Source: Sphingomonas naphthae
GTDB taxonomy: Bacteria > Pseudomonadota > Alphaproteobacteria > Sphingomonadales > Sphingomonadaceae
Assembly (NCBI RefSeq): GCF_028607085.1
Contig: NZ_CP117411.1
Coordinates: forward strand, 3,424,501-3,488,500
DNA length: 64,000 bases
Direction: 5' to 3'
Of this stretch, positions 28,054 through 35,906 are shown one piece after another. Under the pieces are notes generated by a model. It did not search any database. It was not told the origin of the DNA and saw only the letters and a list, made by a program, of their open reading frames with translations. The first letter of the stretch is position 1; each line of letters begins with the position of its first letter. The translations under genes and the position numbers were made by a program.

Positions 28054-28640
28054 GTGGAGACCGGCCGGCGGGGCGTGATGGCGATGCTGGGCGTGGCGAT
28101 GCTGTGGCCCGCGATGGCCAAGGCCGAAGCGCCACCGGCGGGTTTCGCGATCGACTGGCAGGGCGGGCCGCAGACCCCCAGGTGGTCGCCTCGCTCGCCG
28201 CGCAGATCGCGCTGGTGAAGGCGCTGCCGATCGACCCCGCCGTCGCCGCCTTCTTCGCCGCCCAGCCGATCACCGTCGATCTCGAACCCGCCAGCGCGAC
28301 CCGCGCCGGCCCGCGCGGCATCTTCTTCGAGCGGCGCGCGGTGCCGGCGGACAATCCGGTGCTGCTGCACGAACTGCTCCACCGCTATCACCTGCTGCAA
28401 CTGCCCGACGGCTTCGCCAATGCCGAGGTGAAGCGGTTCTACGAGGAAGCGAAGGCGTCCGGCCGCTATCCGGCCGAGGCCTATATGCTCAAGAACCCGA
28501 TCGAATTTTTCGCGATGATGGCGAGCGTGGTGCTGCACGGCCGGGCGGCGCGGCCGCCGTTCGTGCGGGCGAACGTCGCGGCGAAATCGCCCGAGATGTA
28601 CCGGTGGATCGTGGCGCGGTTCGGGCTCAGATCAGCGTGA
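28054..28640 (+). pseudogene. Exported HExxH-type protein split by an apparent frameshift
   Basis: From the GTG at 28054 one frame gives a signal peptide (GVMAMLGVAMLWPAMAKA) and continues to GGPQT, then meets a stop after about 54 codons. The next frame continues as PQVVASLAAQIALVKALPID and runs to 28640. It contains HELLHRYHLL, a zinc-protease-like HExxH motif, and a conserved-looking C-terminal half. The change of frame falls at a run of five C residues (28175-28179); one extra C would join both parts into about 195 residues. It is either a real one-base deletion or a sequencing error. The function is unknown; the family looks like a small exported metalloprotein. It overlaps the end of the convergent cfa gene by nine bases. 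Confidence 0.68.
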
Positions 28641-29864
28641 ATAGCGCGCTTCGGCCTCGGCCATATAGTCGCGCGTGATCGGCAGCGCCTCGCGCCGCTT
28701 GATATATTGCACCTGATAATTGCAGACGTTGCCGTGAACGAAGGCCGAGCGCGCGCCGGCCAGATAATAGGTCCACATCCGATAGAAACGCTCGTCGTAC
28801 AGCGCGACGATCTGGTCCCTCGCGGCCACCGCGCGATCATACCATTCGTCGATCGTATAGGCGTAGTGCAGCCGCAGGATCTCCACGTCGGACACGATCA
28901 GCCGCGATGTCTCGCTGGCGGTCATCATCTGCGACAGCGCCGGATTATAGCCGCCGGGGAAAATATATTTCAGCGTGAAGGGGTCGGTCGGCGTCGGCTC
29001 ACCGAGCTGGCCGATGGTGTGGAGCAGCATCACGCCCTCCGGCGCGAGCAGCTTGTAGCAGGTGTCGTAAAAGGTCTGGTACATCGCCGGGCCGACATGC
29101 TCGAACATGCCGACGGAGACGATCCGGTCGAACGGCCCCTGCACGTCGCGATAGTCGATCAGCTCGAACCTCACATGATCCGACACGCCCGCCGCCTCCG
29201 CGCGCTCGCGGGCGAGCTTGAGCTGTTCTTCAGAGAGCGTGATGCCGAGGACGTCGACGCCGGCCTTTTCGTGCAGGTAGAGCGCCATCCCGCCCCAGCC
29301 GCAGCCGATATCCAGCACCCGCTGGCCGGGGCGCAGATCGAGCTTGGCGGCGATATGCGCCTTCTTGTCGGCCTGCGCCTGTTCCAGCGAGGCATCGGGC
29401 TCGCGGTAGTAAGCACAGCTATATTGGCGGTCGCGATCGAGGAAGAGATCGTAGAGCCGGTTGCCGATATCATAATGGTGGGCGACGTTCTGGCGCGACT
29501 TGCGCGCGTCGTTGACCCGGTTGGCGGCCCACAGCAGCGCATTCTTCACCCGCCCGCCGATCCCGGCGGTCAGGTTGCGGGCGATCACCTCGTCCTCATG
29601 TCGGCCGTTGGCGCGCACCAGATCGATCAGGTCGCGAATGTCGCCCTGCTCGACGAGCATCCGCCCGTCCATGAAACCCTCGGCCGCCCCCATCATCGGG
29701 TTGGCGGCGATGATCGCGGGGATGCGCCGGTCGGTGAAGCGGACGGTGACGGGCTTCAGCTGCGGATCGGGATTGCCGACCGTGCGGCGCGTGCCATCGG
29801 CGAAGACCAGGGTCAACTCACCCCGCTTGACCAATTTGCCCAGGAACCGATCGACCAGCGACAT
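28632..29864 (-). CDS. cfa: Cyclopropane-fatty-acyl-phospholipid synthase family protein
   Basis: 410 residues. The SAM-binding motif VLDIGCGWGGMALYL (about 180-194) and the family sequences HHYDIGNRLYDLFLD and FIFPGGYNP-like YIFPGGYNPALSQ are present. The N-terminal domain (about 20-110) binds the membrane lipid in this family. It methylates unsaturated acyl chains of phospholipids to cyclopropanes at the membrane surface. The ATG at 29864 is chosen because the reading upstream lacks family similarity. Confidence 0.93.
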   Translation of the reverse strand: MSLVDRFLGKLVKRGELTLVFADGTRRTVGNPDPQLKPVTVRFTDRRIPAIIAANPMMGAAEGFMDGRMLVEQGDIRDLIDLVRANGRHEDEVIARNLTAGIGGRVKNALLWAANRVNDARKSRQNVAHHYDIGNRLYDLFLDRDRQYSCAYYREPDASLEQAQADKKAHIAAKLDLRPGQRVLDIGCGWGGMALYLHEKAGVDVLGITLSEEQLKLARERAEAAGVSDHVRFELIDYRDVQGPFDRIVSVGMFEHVGPAMYQTFYDTCYKLLAPEGVMLLHTIGQLGEPTPTDPFTLKYIFPGGYNPALSQMMTASETSRLIVSDVEILRLHYAYTIDEWYDRAVAARDQIVALYDERFYRMWTYYLAGARSAFVHGNVCNYQVQYIKRREALPITRDYMAEAEARYSR

Positions 29865-29939
29865 GCAGGCTTTCCCCTTTCGGGGACCGCTTCGACCAGA
29901 AATGTGGCGGAAACAAGTGGCGCGCCGCAACCGAAACGA

Positions 29940-30194
29940 TCAATCCCGCTGGTGCTTGCGGCGCTTGCGCTCTTCGCGTGCGCGGCGCTCGTCCTCCTTG
30001 CGCATCTTGCGGCCGTAATTGCGGTCGGCCTCGGACTGGCTGGTCGTCAATTTGTCGGCGGTATAGCCCGCCGCGCGCACCGGCAGGGTCGCCACGCCCA
30101 CCGCCGTGCTGGCCACCGCGCCGACCACGCAGCCCGAAAGCCCCGCCGCCATCGCCGGCAGCAGCGCCGTCATCATCAAAGCCTTGATCCGCAT
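29940..30194 (-). CDS. Small lipoprotein, function unknown
   Basis: 84 residues: a lipoprotein signal peptide with lipobox LSGC (Cys22), a short hydrophobic, glycine-rich segment, and a strongly charged C-terminus (about 60-84) rich in Lys, Arg and Glu. No known domain is recognised. It is likely anchored to a membrane with the basic tail free in the periplasm. It stands alone between cfa and the exopolysaccharide cluster. Confidence 0.72.
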   Translation of the reverse strand: MRIKALMMTALLPAMAAGLSGCVVGAVASTAVGVATLPVRAAGYTADKLTTSQSEADRNYGRKMRKEDERRAREERKRRKHQRD

Positions 30195-30291
30195 ATCGAA
30201 AATCCCGCCCCCAAACGCAGGCCCCGATTAGCAGGGCAATACTTTCCCGGCGATTACTCTTTCACAAGCATTTCGCGTCATTCTACGATGC

Positions 30292-31455
30292 ATGTACCAT
30301 GATCCGCATTTCCCGATGATCGAGCGCCGCCGCCCGGCCGCCGCGCCCTTCGTGCCCCCGCCCGCCCCGCGTCGCAGACGCGCGCGCTGGGCGGCGCTCG
30401 GCCTCGCGCTGGCGCTCGCCGCCGGGGGTGCCGGCGCGTGGCAGGCCTTCTCCAAGGACAAGGTGGCCGTGCCGCATGGCGCGCCCGTCTATTGGGGCGT
30501 GAATCTGGCCGGCGGCGAGTTCGCGCCCGACGACGACAATGCGGAGTACGGCAAGAATTACATTTACCCGGACGCCAAGATCGCGGCGCCCTTCGTGGCG
30601 GCGGGGATGAACGTCGTCCGCCTGCCGCTGCGCTGGGAGCGGATCCAGCCCTGGCCGCAGGCGATGCTGTCGCCGATCGAGAGCAAGCGGCTCGACGAGA
30701 CGCTGGACGGCTTGAGCGACGTCCCCCTCGTCATCCTCGACATCCATAATTTCGGCGCCTTCCACAAGGAGCCGCTGCGCGCCGACGCCAAATCGGCCGA
30801 TATGCTCGCCGATCTGTGGCGCCGGCTGGCGCTGCGCTACAAGGATCGGCCCAACATCGCCTTCGGCCTGATGAACGAGCCGGTCGACATGGACGCGCGC
30901 GAATGGCGCCAGCTGGCCGACAGCACCGTGGCGGCGATCCGCGGCACCGGCGCGCGCAATTTGATCCTCGTGCCCGGCGTGTCGTGGACCGGCGCGCACA
31001 GCTGGATGCAGGGCGGTGCCGGCTCCAATGCGGAGGCGATGAAGGGCTTCCGCGATCCGGGCGGCAATTTCGCGATCGAGATGCACCAATATCTCGATGG
31101 CGATTCGGGCGGCCACGGCGCCGATTGCGTCGATCGCCGCGTCGCGATCGACCGGATGCGCGACGCGACCGACTGGCTGCGCGAAAATCACTATCGCGGC
31201 TTCCTCGGCGAATTCGCCACCGGCAGTTCGGCGCAATGCCTCGACAGCCTCGATGGGCTGATGGGCTTCCTCAACACCAACGGCGACGTATGGATGGGCT
31301 GGACCTGGTGGGCCGCCGGCCCCTGGTGGGGCGACGCCTGGAACAACATCCAGCCCGACGACAAGACCGGTGATCGCCCGCAGATGGCGGTGCTGCGCCG
31401 CTACATCGGCGGCAGGCCCGACACCGCAGCCCCCGCCCCCGAATCGGCCCGCTGA
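30292..31455 (+). CDS. Glycoside hydrolase family 5 (cellulase-like), membrane-anchored
   Basis: 387 residues. A proline/arginine-rich cytoplasmic start is followed by one membrane helix (about 33-50). The catalytic barrel carries GVNLAGGEF, the acid/base Glu in GLMNEPV (Glu196) and the nucleophile in FLGEFATG (Glu307). The aromatic sequence WMGWTWWAAGPWWGD lies near the end. It probably trims or turns over the exopolysaccharide made by the neighbouring genes. The flippase gene starts two bases after its stop. ATG at 30292 is used; 30316 is an alternative. Confidence 0.88.
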   Translation: MYHDPHFPMIERRRPAAAPFVPPPAPRRRRARWAALGLALALAAGGAGAWQAFSKDKVAVPHGAPVYWGVNLAGGEFAPDDDNAEYGKNYIYPDAKIAAPFVAAGMNVVRLPLRWERIQPWPQAMLSPIESKRLDETLDGLSDVPLVILDIHNFGAFHKEPLRADAKSADMLADLWRRLALRYKDRPNIAFGLMNEPVDMDAREWRQLADSTVAAIRGTGARNLILVPGVSWTGAHSWMQGGAGSNAEAMKGFRDPGGNFAIEMHQYLDGDSGGHGADCVDRRVAIDRMRDATDWLRENHYRGFLGEFATGSSAQCLDSLDGLMGFLNTNGDVWMGWTWWAAGPWWGDAWNNIQPDDKTGDRPQMAVLRRYIGGRPDTAAPAPESAR

Positions 31456-31456
31456 G

Positions 31457-32926
31457 ATGAGCGGCCAGCCCGGCGGCGTCGTCTCCGCCCTCTTCTGGAC
31501 GGCGATCCGCACATGGGGGGAGCGGATCACCTCGCTCCTCCTGTTCATCGTCCTCTCGCGCCTGCTGCCGCCGGCCGAACTAGGCCTCGCCGCTTATGTG
31601 CTGGCGCTGATCGCCATCGTCCAGATGGTGGCGGACGGCAGTTTTGCCGAATGGCTGCTGCGCCTGCCCGAGCGCGATCCGCGCGCCGAAAGCACGATCT
31701 TCTGGCTGCAACTGGCGCTGGCCGGCGTGATGAGCCTCGGCCTGCTGCTGGTCGATCTGGCGGGCGGCTTCGCCTTTCTGGGCGCGGAGGGCACGCAGAT
31801 CATCGCCGTGCTGGCGATCGTCATTCCGCTGGGCGCGATGGAGCGCGTGCCGACCGCGATCCTGCGCCGGCAACATGCGTTCCGCGCGCTGGCGCACCGG
31901 TCGATGATCTCCACCATCTGCGGCGGCGGGCTCGGCCTCGCGCTCGCCTTCGCGGGCTTCGGCGTGTGGGCGCTCATCATCAAGTCGCTCGTCGAGCCGC
32001 TGATGAAGCTGATCGCCACGCTCATCGCCGCGCGCTGGCGCCCCGGCTTCCACGTCGATCGCGCGGTGATCGCCAAGGCGGTGCCGTTCGGCCTGATGGC
32101 GCTGGCAACGTGGATCCTGACGGCGCTGGCCTCACGCGTCGATGCCTTCGTCGTGGCGCCGGTACTGGGCGTCGCCGCGCTCGGCTTCTACGCGGTCGCC
32201 GCGCGCATCCAGCAGGTGATGTCGGAAATGCTCATCAACGTCGTGTGGGAGGCGGCCTACGCCCATCTCGCCGCCGTGCACGACGATATCCGCGCCTTCA
32301 CCGACGTGCTGGTGCGCTACCTCACGCTCAGCACGATCGGCATCAGCGGCGTGGTGGCGGCGGTGGCGGGGGCCGCGCCCGCTCTGGTGCCGATCATCTT
32401 CGGCGAGACCTGGGCCTCCTCGGGCGATCTGCTGCGCATCCTCGCGGTGCTGCCGTGGCTGGGCGCGCTGGCGGCCTTCGTGACCTGTATCCTCCAGGCA
32501 CAGGCGGCGCTGCGCCGGTCGATCCTGTTCTCGGCGATCAATCTCGGCTGCATCGCGGCGGGCGCGTCGCTGGGCGCGCTGGTCGACGTGCGCGGCGTGG
32601 CGATCGGCATTTGCGCCGGCAGCTTCGTCGGGCTGCTCGCGGGGCTTGTGGCGTGCCGCCGCTATGTTGCGCTGACGGCGGGCGATCTGGGGCGCATCCT
32701 GTTTCCGGGCATGGTCGTCTCGGCGCTGTGCTTCACCACCCTGGCGCTGGCCGCGAACGTCAGCGAAGGCTGGCCCGCCCCGCTGCGCCTGATCCTCTTC
32801 GCGCTGTGCGGCGGCATCGCCTTGCCGACCGGCGCGGCGCTGACCGCGCCGGGTCGCGCTTTGATCGGGGAGGGACTGAATTTTGCGACGAGCCGGATTG
32901 CTCGGCGGAAACTTGCGTTAGGCTGA
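31457..32926 (+). CDS. Polysaccharide flippase, Wzx/MATE-like (oligosaccharide flippase family)
   Basis: 489 residues with about 12-14 hydrophobic helices and the N-terminal pattern WTAIRTWGERITSLLLFIVLSRLLPPAELG seen across Wzx-type lipid-linked oligosaccharide flippases. It moves undecaprenyl-linked repeat units across the inner membrane for assembly by Wzy. It follows the GH5 gene so closely (one base) that they must be co-transcribed. The end converges with the PhyH gene after five bases. Confidence 0.9.
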   Translation: MSGQPGGVVSALFWTAIRTWGERITSLLLFIVLSRLLPPAELGLAAYVLALIAIVQMVADGSFAEWLLRLPERDPRAESTIFWLQLALAGVMSLGLLLVDLAGGFAFLGAEGTQIIAVLAIVIPLGAMERVPTAILRRQHAFRALAHRSMISTICGGGLGLALAFAGFGVWALIIKSLVEPLMKLIATLIAARWRPGFHVDRAVIAKAVPFGLMALATWILTALASRVDAFVVAPVLGVAALGFYAVAARIQQVMSEMLINVVWEAAYAHLAAVHDDIRAFTDVLVRYLTLSTIGISGVVAAVAGAAPALVPIIFGETWASSGDLLRILAVLPWLGALAAFVTCILQAQAALRRSILFSAINLGCIAAGASLGALVDVRGVAIGICAGSFVGLLAGLVACRRYVALTAGDLGRILFPGMVVSALCFTTLALAANVSEGWPAPLRLILFALCGGIALPTGAALTAPGRALIGEGLNFATSRIARRKLALG

Positions 32927-32931
32927 TCCTG

Positions 32932-33606
32932 TCAGACGCCGAGCCAAGCCAGTCCACCGGGAAGTGGATCGGCCGAGAAGTCGATCTGAAGAACCCGGCG
33001 GCGCAGGGGCCGGGCCGATGCCGACGACGCATGGAGGATCGGCGTTGCGTATAGCCATATGTCGCCGGCATGAGCGAGGCACATATATTGGCCGAGGCGC
33101 CGCACCGTCGCTTCGACCTTGTCTTCGGCGATCCGCCCTTCCCGATGAGAGCCGGGCGCAATGAGCAGCGGCGCGTTGCCCGATGGAACGTCATCCAGAT
33201 GGACGCGAACGGTCACCATGCGCTGCAACAGTGCGAACGGCGGCGACACGTGGACAAGACCCTGCTTCACTGTCCAGGGCCCAAACCCATCGACATCGAT
33301 GCGCTGGCGGACGACGATCGTGCGGTCCTGATGCCAGGCGAGCGACCAATTCCTGCTTGGCGTCTTATCGAATGGTACCGCCCGAACCGCCTGTGCTTCC
33401 GAGCCGATCGCCCGGGCCGCCACGGTCGCGATCGGACCATCCGGCATGAGCAATGCGGCAAGCGCCGGCACACCATGGAGGCGGCTGCCGGGCACGCCCC
33501 GAGACAGCGCCGTGGCGATGGCGTCCAACTCCGGCAGAAAGTCGATAGCTCCCGCTTCAATGTAGCGGGCACCATCGCTCTCGAGCGATAGTGATCTACC
33601 GGCCAT
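32932..33606 (-). CDS. Phytanoyl-CoA dioxygenase (PhyH) family protein
   Basis: 224 residues of the Fe(II)/2-oxoglutarate cupin fold. The iron ligands are seen as WHQD (His92, Asp94) and ILHAS (His192), with an Arg at SARPLRRR for 2-oxoglutarate. GNAPLLIAPGSHREG is typical of PhyH proteins. The GC content looks a little lower than in neighbours. The substrate is unknown; in this place it might hydroxylate a sugar, lipid carrier or other small molecule. ATG at 33606 is used; a TTG at 33618 would add four residues. Confidence 0.83.
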   Translation of the reverse strand: MAGRSLSLESDGARYIEAGAIDFLPELDAIATALSRGVPGSRLHGVPALAALLMPDGPIATVAARAIGSEAQAVRAVPFDKTPSRNWSLAWHQDRTIVVRQRIDVDGFGPWTVKQGLVHVSPPFALLQRMVTVRVHLDDVPSGNAPLLIAPGSHREGRIAEDKVEATVRRLGQYMCLAHAGDIWLYATPILHASSASARPLRRRVLQIDFSADPLPGGLAWLGV

Positions 33607-33636
33607 TGGCTTTGTCAAACCGGGCTCGAGCAGGCC

Positions 33637-34545
33637 TTACTTCGTCAGGATCGAGCCCAGCACCAGCGTCCCACGCGACTTCAGCCAGGCCGACACGCTC
33701 CGCACCGCCGTTAGCGACGAGCGATGCTTCTTCATCGTCAGCAGCACCGCGTCGACGCCCTCGCACGCCGCGATCGCCGGTTCGTCGCCCGCGCTCGCGT
33801 CGGTCACGATCATGTCGAAACTGTCGTGGAGCGGGCGGAGCTTCTGGAAGAGGCGGCCGCGATCGAACAATTCGGTGGCGTTCGGCACGTCGGGGCCGGT
33901 CGCCAGTACCGAAAGGTTGGCGATCGGGCTGCCCTGGATCGCGCCGCGCTCGTCCCCCTCGGTCGAGAGCAGCCCGCTGACGCCGACCCGGTTGGGCAGG
34001 TGGAACAGGCGGTTGTGGACCGGCGTGGCAAGGTTGGTATCGACCAGCAGGGTGCGATAGCCCGCCTGCGCGAAGGCAACGGCGAGATTGGCGGTGAGGA
34101 GCGTGGTCTCCACCTCCGTACCGATGCCCAGCAGCGCGACGCTGCGCACCGAGCGGCCGTCGGCGCGGCGCGCGGCCGTCACCGCGCCGCGCAGCTCGCG
34201 CACCGTTCTGGAGAGCGGATCGTTCGGATCGAACGCGGCCACGACCAGCGGCTCGACGCTGGTGTCGCCGGGGCGCAGGACGTGGAAATTCTGCTGCCGC
34301 TCGACCGCGTGGCGGATCGTATCGGGGCTGACCACGCCGAGCCGCGTCGCGACATCGCCGAACAGGCCGCCGGAGCGCTGCTGTTCGGCCATCACGCGGG
34401 CATAGCCCTCGGGGCTGATCGCGCCCATTTCGAGCAGGATCAGGCCGATCGGGCGGCGCTGGGTTTCGATCGGGGCGGCACCGCTGGGCACATCGCCCGA
34501 TTGCACCGCGTGGAGGATGCGCCCGTCGCGCGACCGGATCCTCAT
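33637..34545 (-). CDS. BY-kinase-like polysaccharide protein with degenerate P-loop and putative MshEN domain
   Basis: 302 residues. Residues 30-88 hold two RxGxxLxxxG...Q-type repeats (RPIGLILLEMGAISPEGY; LFGDVATRLGVVSPDTIRHA) like MshEN domains, which can bind cyclic di-GMP. Residues 130-290 resemble the cytoplasmic ATPase of bacterial tyrosine kinases (CpsD/GelE), including NLAVAFAQAGYRTLLVDTN and FDMIVTDASAGD. The Walker A position reads GIGTEVETT and lacks the Lys. The Walker B lacks the usual Pro-Pro, and no C-terminal tyrosine cluster is present. It is probably not an active kinase. Its start overlaps the Wzz stop (ATGA). Confidence 0.8.
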   Translation of the reverse strand: MRIRSRDGRILHAVQSGDVPSGAAPIETQRRPIGLILLEMGAISPEGYARVMAEQQRSGGLFGDVATRLGVVSPDTIRHAVERQQNFHVLRPGDTSVEPLVVAAFDPNDPLSRTVRELRGAVTAARRADGRSVRSVALLGIGTEVETTLLTANLAVAFAQAGYRTLLVDTNLATPVHNRLFHLPNRVGVSGLLSTEGDERGAIQGSPIANLSVLATGPDVPNATELFDRGRLFQKLRPLHDSFDMIVTDASAGDEPAIAACEGVDAVLLTMKKHRSSLTAVRSVSAWLKSRGTLVLGSILTK

Positions 34546-35906
34546 GCCGCGCGCCTCAGCATTGGCATGATCGAACTATCGCGGAAATCCACGGCCTCCA
34601 CCATCGTCGCCCCTGTCGCATCGCGAATACCGTCGGCGCTGCGCGTCCGCGGCCGCATCCATTCCAGCCAGCCGGCCAGCGCCACCGCCACGATCAGGCC
34701 GAACACGAAGCCGAGCAGCAGGCGCAGCCTGACGTTCGGGCTGGTCGGCACCAGCGGCACCGGCGCGCGATCGAGCTGGCGCACGTTGGTGCGCGGCAGC
34801 TCGGCCTGGAGGCGCATGGCGCTCAGCCGCTGGGTGACATTGTCATAGGCGGTGCGGGCGCTTTCCACGTCGCGCTGAAGCACCAGCATCTGGTTGCGCG
34901 CGGTCGCCTGCTGCACCATCCGGCCGCGCTGCGCGTCGACCAGGCCCTGCAATTCGGCACGGCGGCGATCGGCGGCGGTGCGCTCGACGTTGAGCGAGGC
35001 CTGCGCCTGCCGCGTCTCCTCGCCCAGACGCGCCCGCAGCGCGGCCAGTTCGGATTCGGCGGCAACATATTGCGGGTGGCGCGGGCCCAGGGTGGTCGCC
35101 ATGTCGGCGATCTTGGCGGTCTGGCCCGAAACGGCGGCGCGCAGCTGCTGGATCACCTGCGTCTGCTGCACATCGGTCGAGAAGGCGGCCTGCGTGCCGG
35201 CGCGCGAGCGGACGTCGGCCGAATTGGCTTCGGCCTGCGCCAGCTGCGCCGACAGTTCGGACAGGCGGCTGCTGTCTCCCGCCATCGTGCCCTCGTCGGT
35301 GAAGCCATGCGCCTGCTGGAAGGCGCCAAGCGCGGTCTGCGCCTGCTCCAGCTTGTCGCGCACGTCGCGGGTCCGCTCCTCGAACCATTTGGTATAGGTC
35401 TTGGCCGGATCGACGCGGAGCGCCAGCTGCGCGCCCGAATAGGCGGTGGCGAAGGCGTTGGCGATGCGGGCCGCCATCACCGGATCGGGCGATTCATAAT
35501 TGATCGCCAGCGTGTTGCTCGATCGGCCGGGCTCGACCGTGAGGTTCTTGAGTAGCGCCGCGACCATCCACGACATGCGATCGGTGTTGGCCGGCTGGCG
35601 GCCGAAGAGCGTCTCGGCCTGCGTGTCGAGCCGCTCGGTCTCGATCACCATGCGGGCGACGCCGTCGCTCTTGATGATGTCGGCCTGGGTGTTGATCATC
35701 TGCGCCATGTCGAACGGGCGGCCGGTGTTGGCCAGCGCGTCGGTCGGGTCGGTCGCCTGATCGTCGAACAGCAGGGTGGCGATGCCGGTATATTGCTTGG
35801 TCGACACCGCCGTCCACAGGGCGACGAGGCCCAGCACCAGCAGCAGGACCGCCAGCTGCTGCTTCCAGCGCGCCTGAAGCGCGGCGATGAGATCGGACAG
35901 GACCAT
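34542..35906 (-). CDS. Wzz/GelC-type polysaccharide copolymerase
   Basis: 454 residues. Membrane helices lie at about 17-35 and 408-428. The long periplasmic part between them contains coiled coil (about 175-370), including LGPRHPQYVAAESELAALRARLGEE, the conserved GPRHP region of exopolysaccharide chain-length proteins. The Pro-rich segment PVPLVPTSPNVRLRL precedes the second helix, as in PCP-2a proteins. It controls chain length in Wzy-dependent polymer assembly. It lacks a fused kinase; the kinase-like partner is the next gene. The ATG overlaps the stop of the ATPase gene. Confidence 0.92.
   Translation of the reverse strand: MVLSDLIAALQARWKQQLAVLLLVLGLVALWTAVSTKQYTGIATLLFDDQATDPTDALANTGRPFDMAQMINTQADIIKSDGVARMVIETERLDTQAETLFGRQPANTDRMSWMVAALLKNLTVEPGRSSNTLAINYESPDPVMAARIANAFATAYSGAQLALRVDPAKTYTKWFEERTRDVRDKLEQAQTALGAFQQAHGFTDEGTMAGDSSRLSELSAQLAQAEANSADVRSRAGTQAAFSTDVQQTQVIQQLRAAVSGQTAKIADMATTLGPRHPQYVAAESELAALRARLGEETRQAQASLNVERTAADRRRAELQGLVDAQRGRMVQQATARNQMLVLQRDVESARTAYDNVTQRLSAMRLQAELPRTNVRQLDRAPVPLVPTSPNVRLRLLLGFVFGLIVAVALAGWLEWMRPRTRSADGIRDATGATMVEAVDFRDSSIMPMLRRAA

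Noticed and set aside
33637-34545. Active tyrosine autokinase call
   Set aside because: The P-loop Lys, the Walker B Pro pair and the C-terminal tyrosines are missing.
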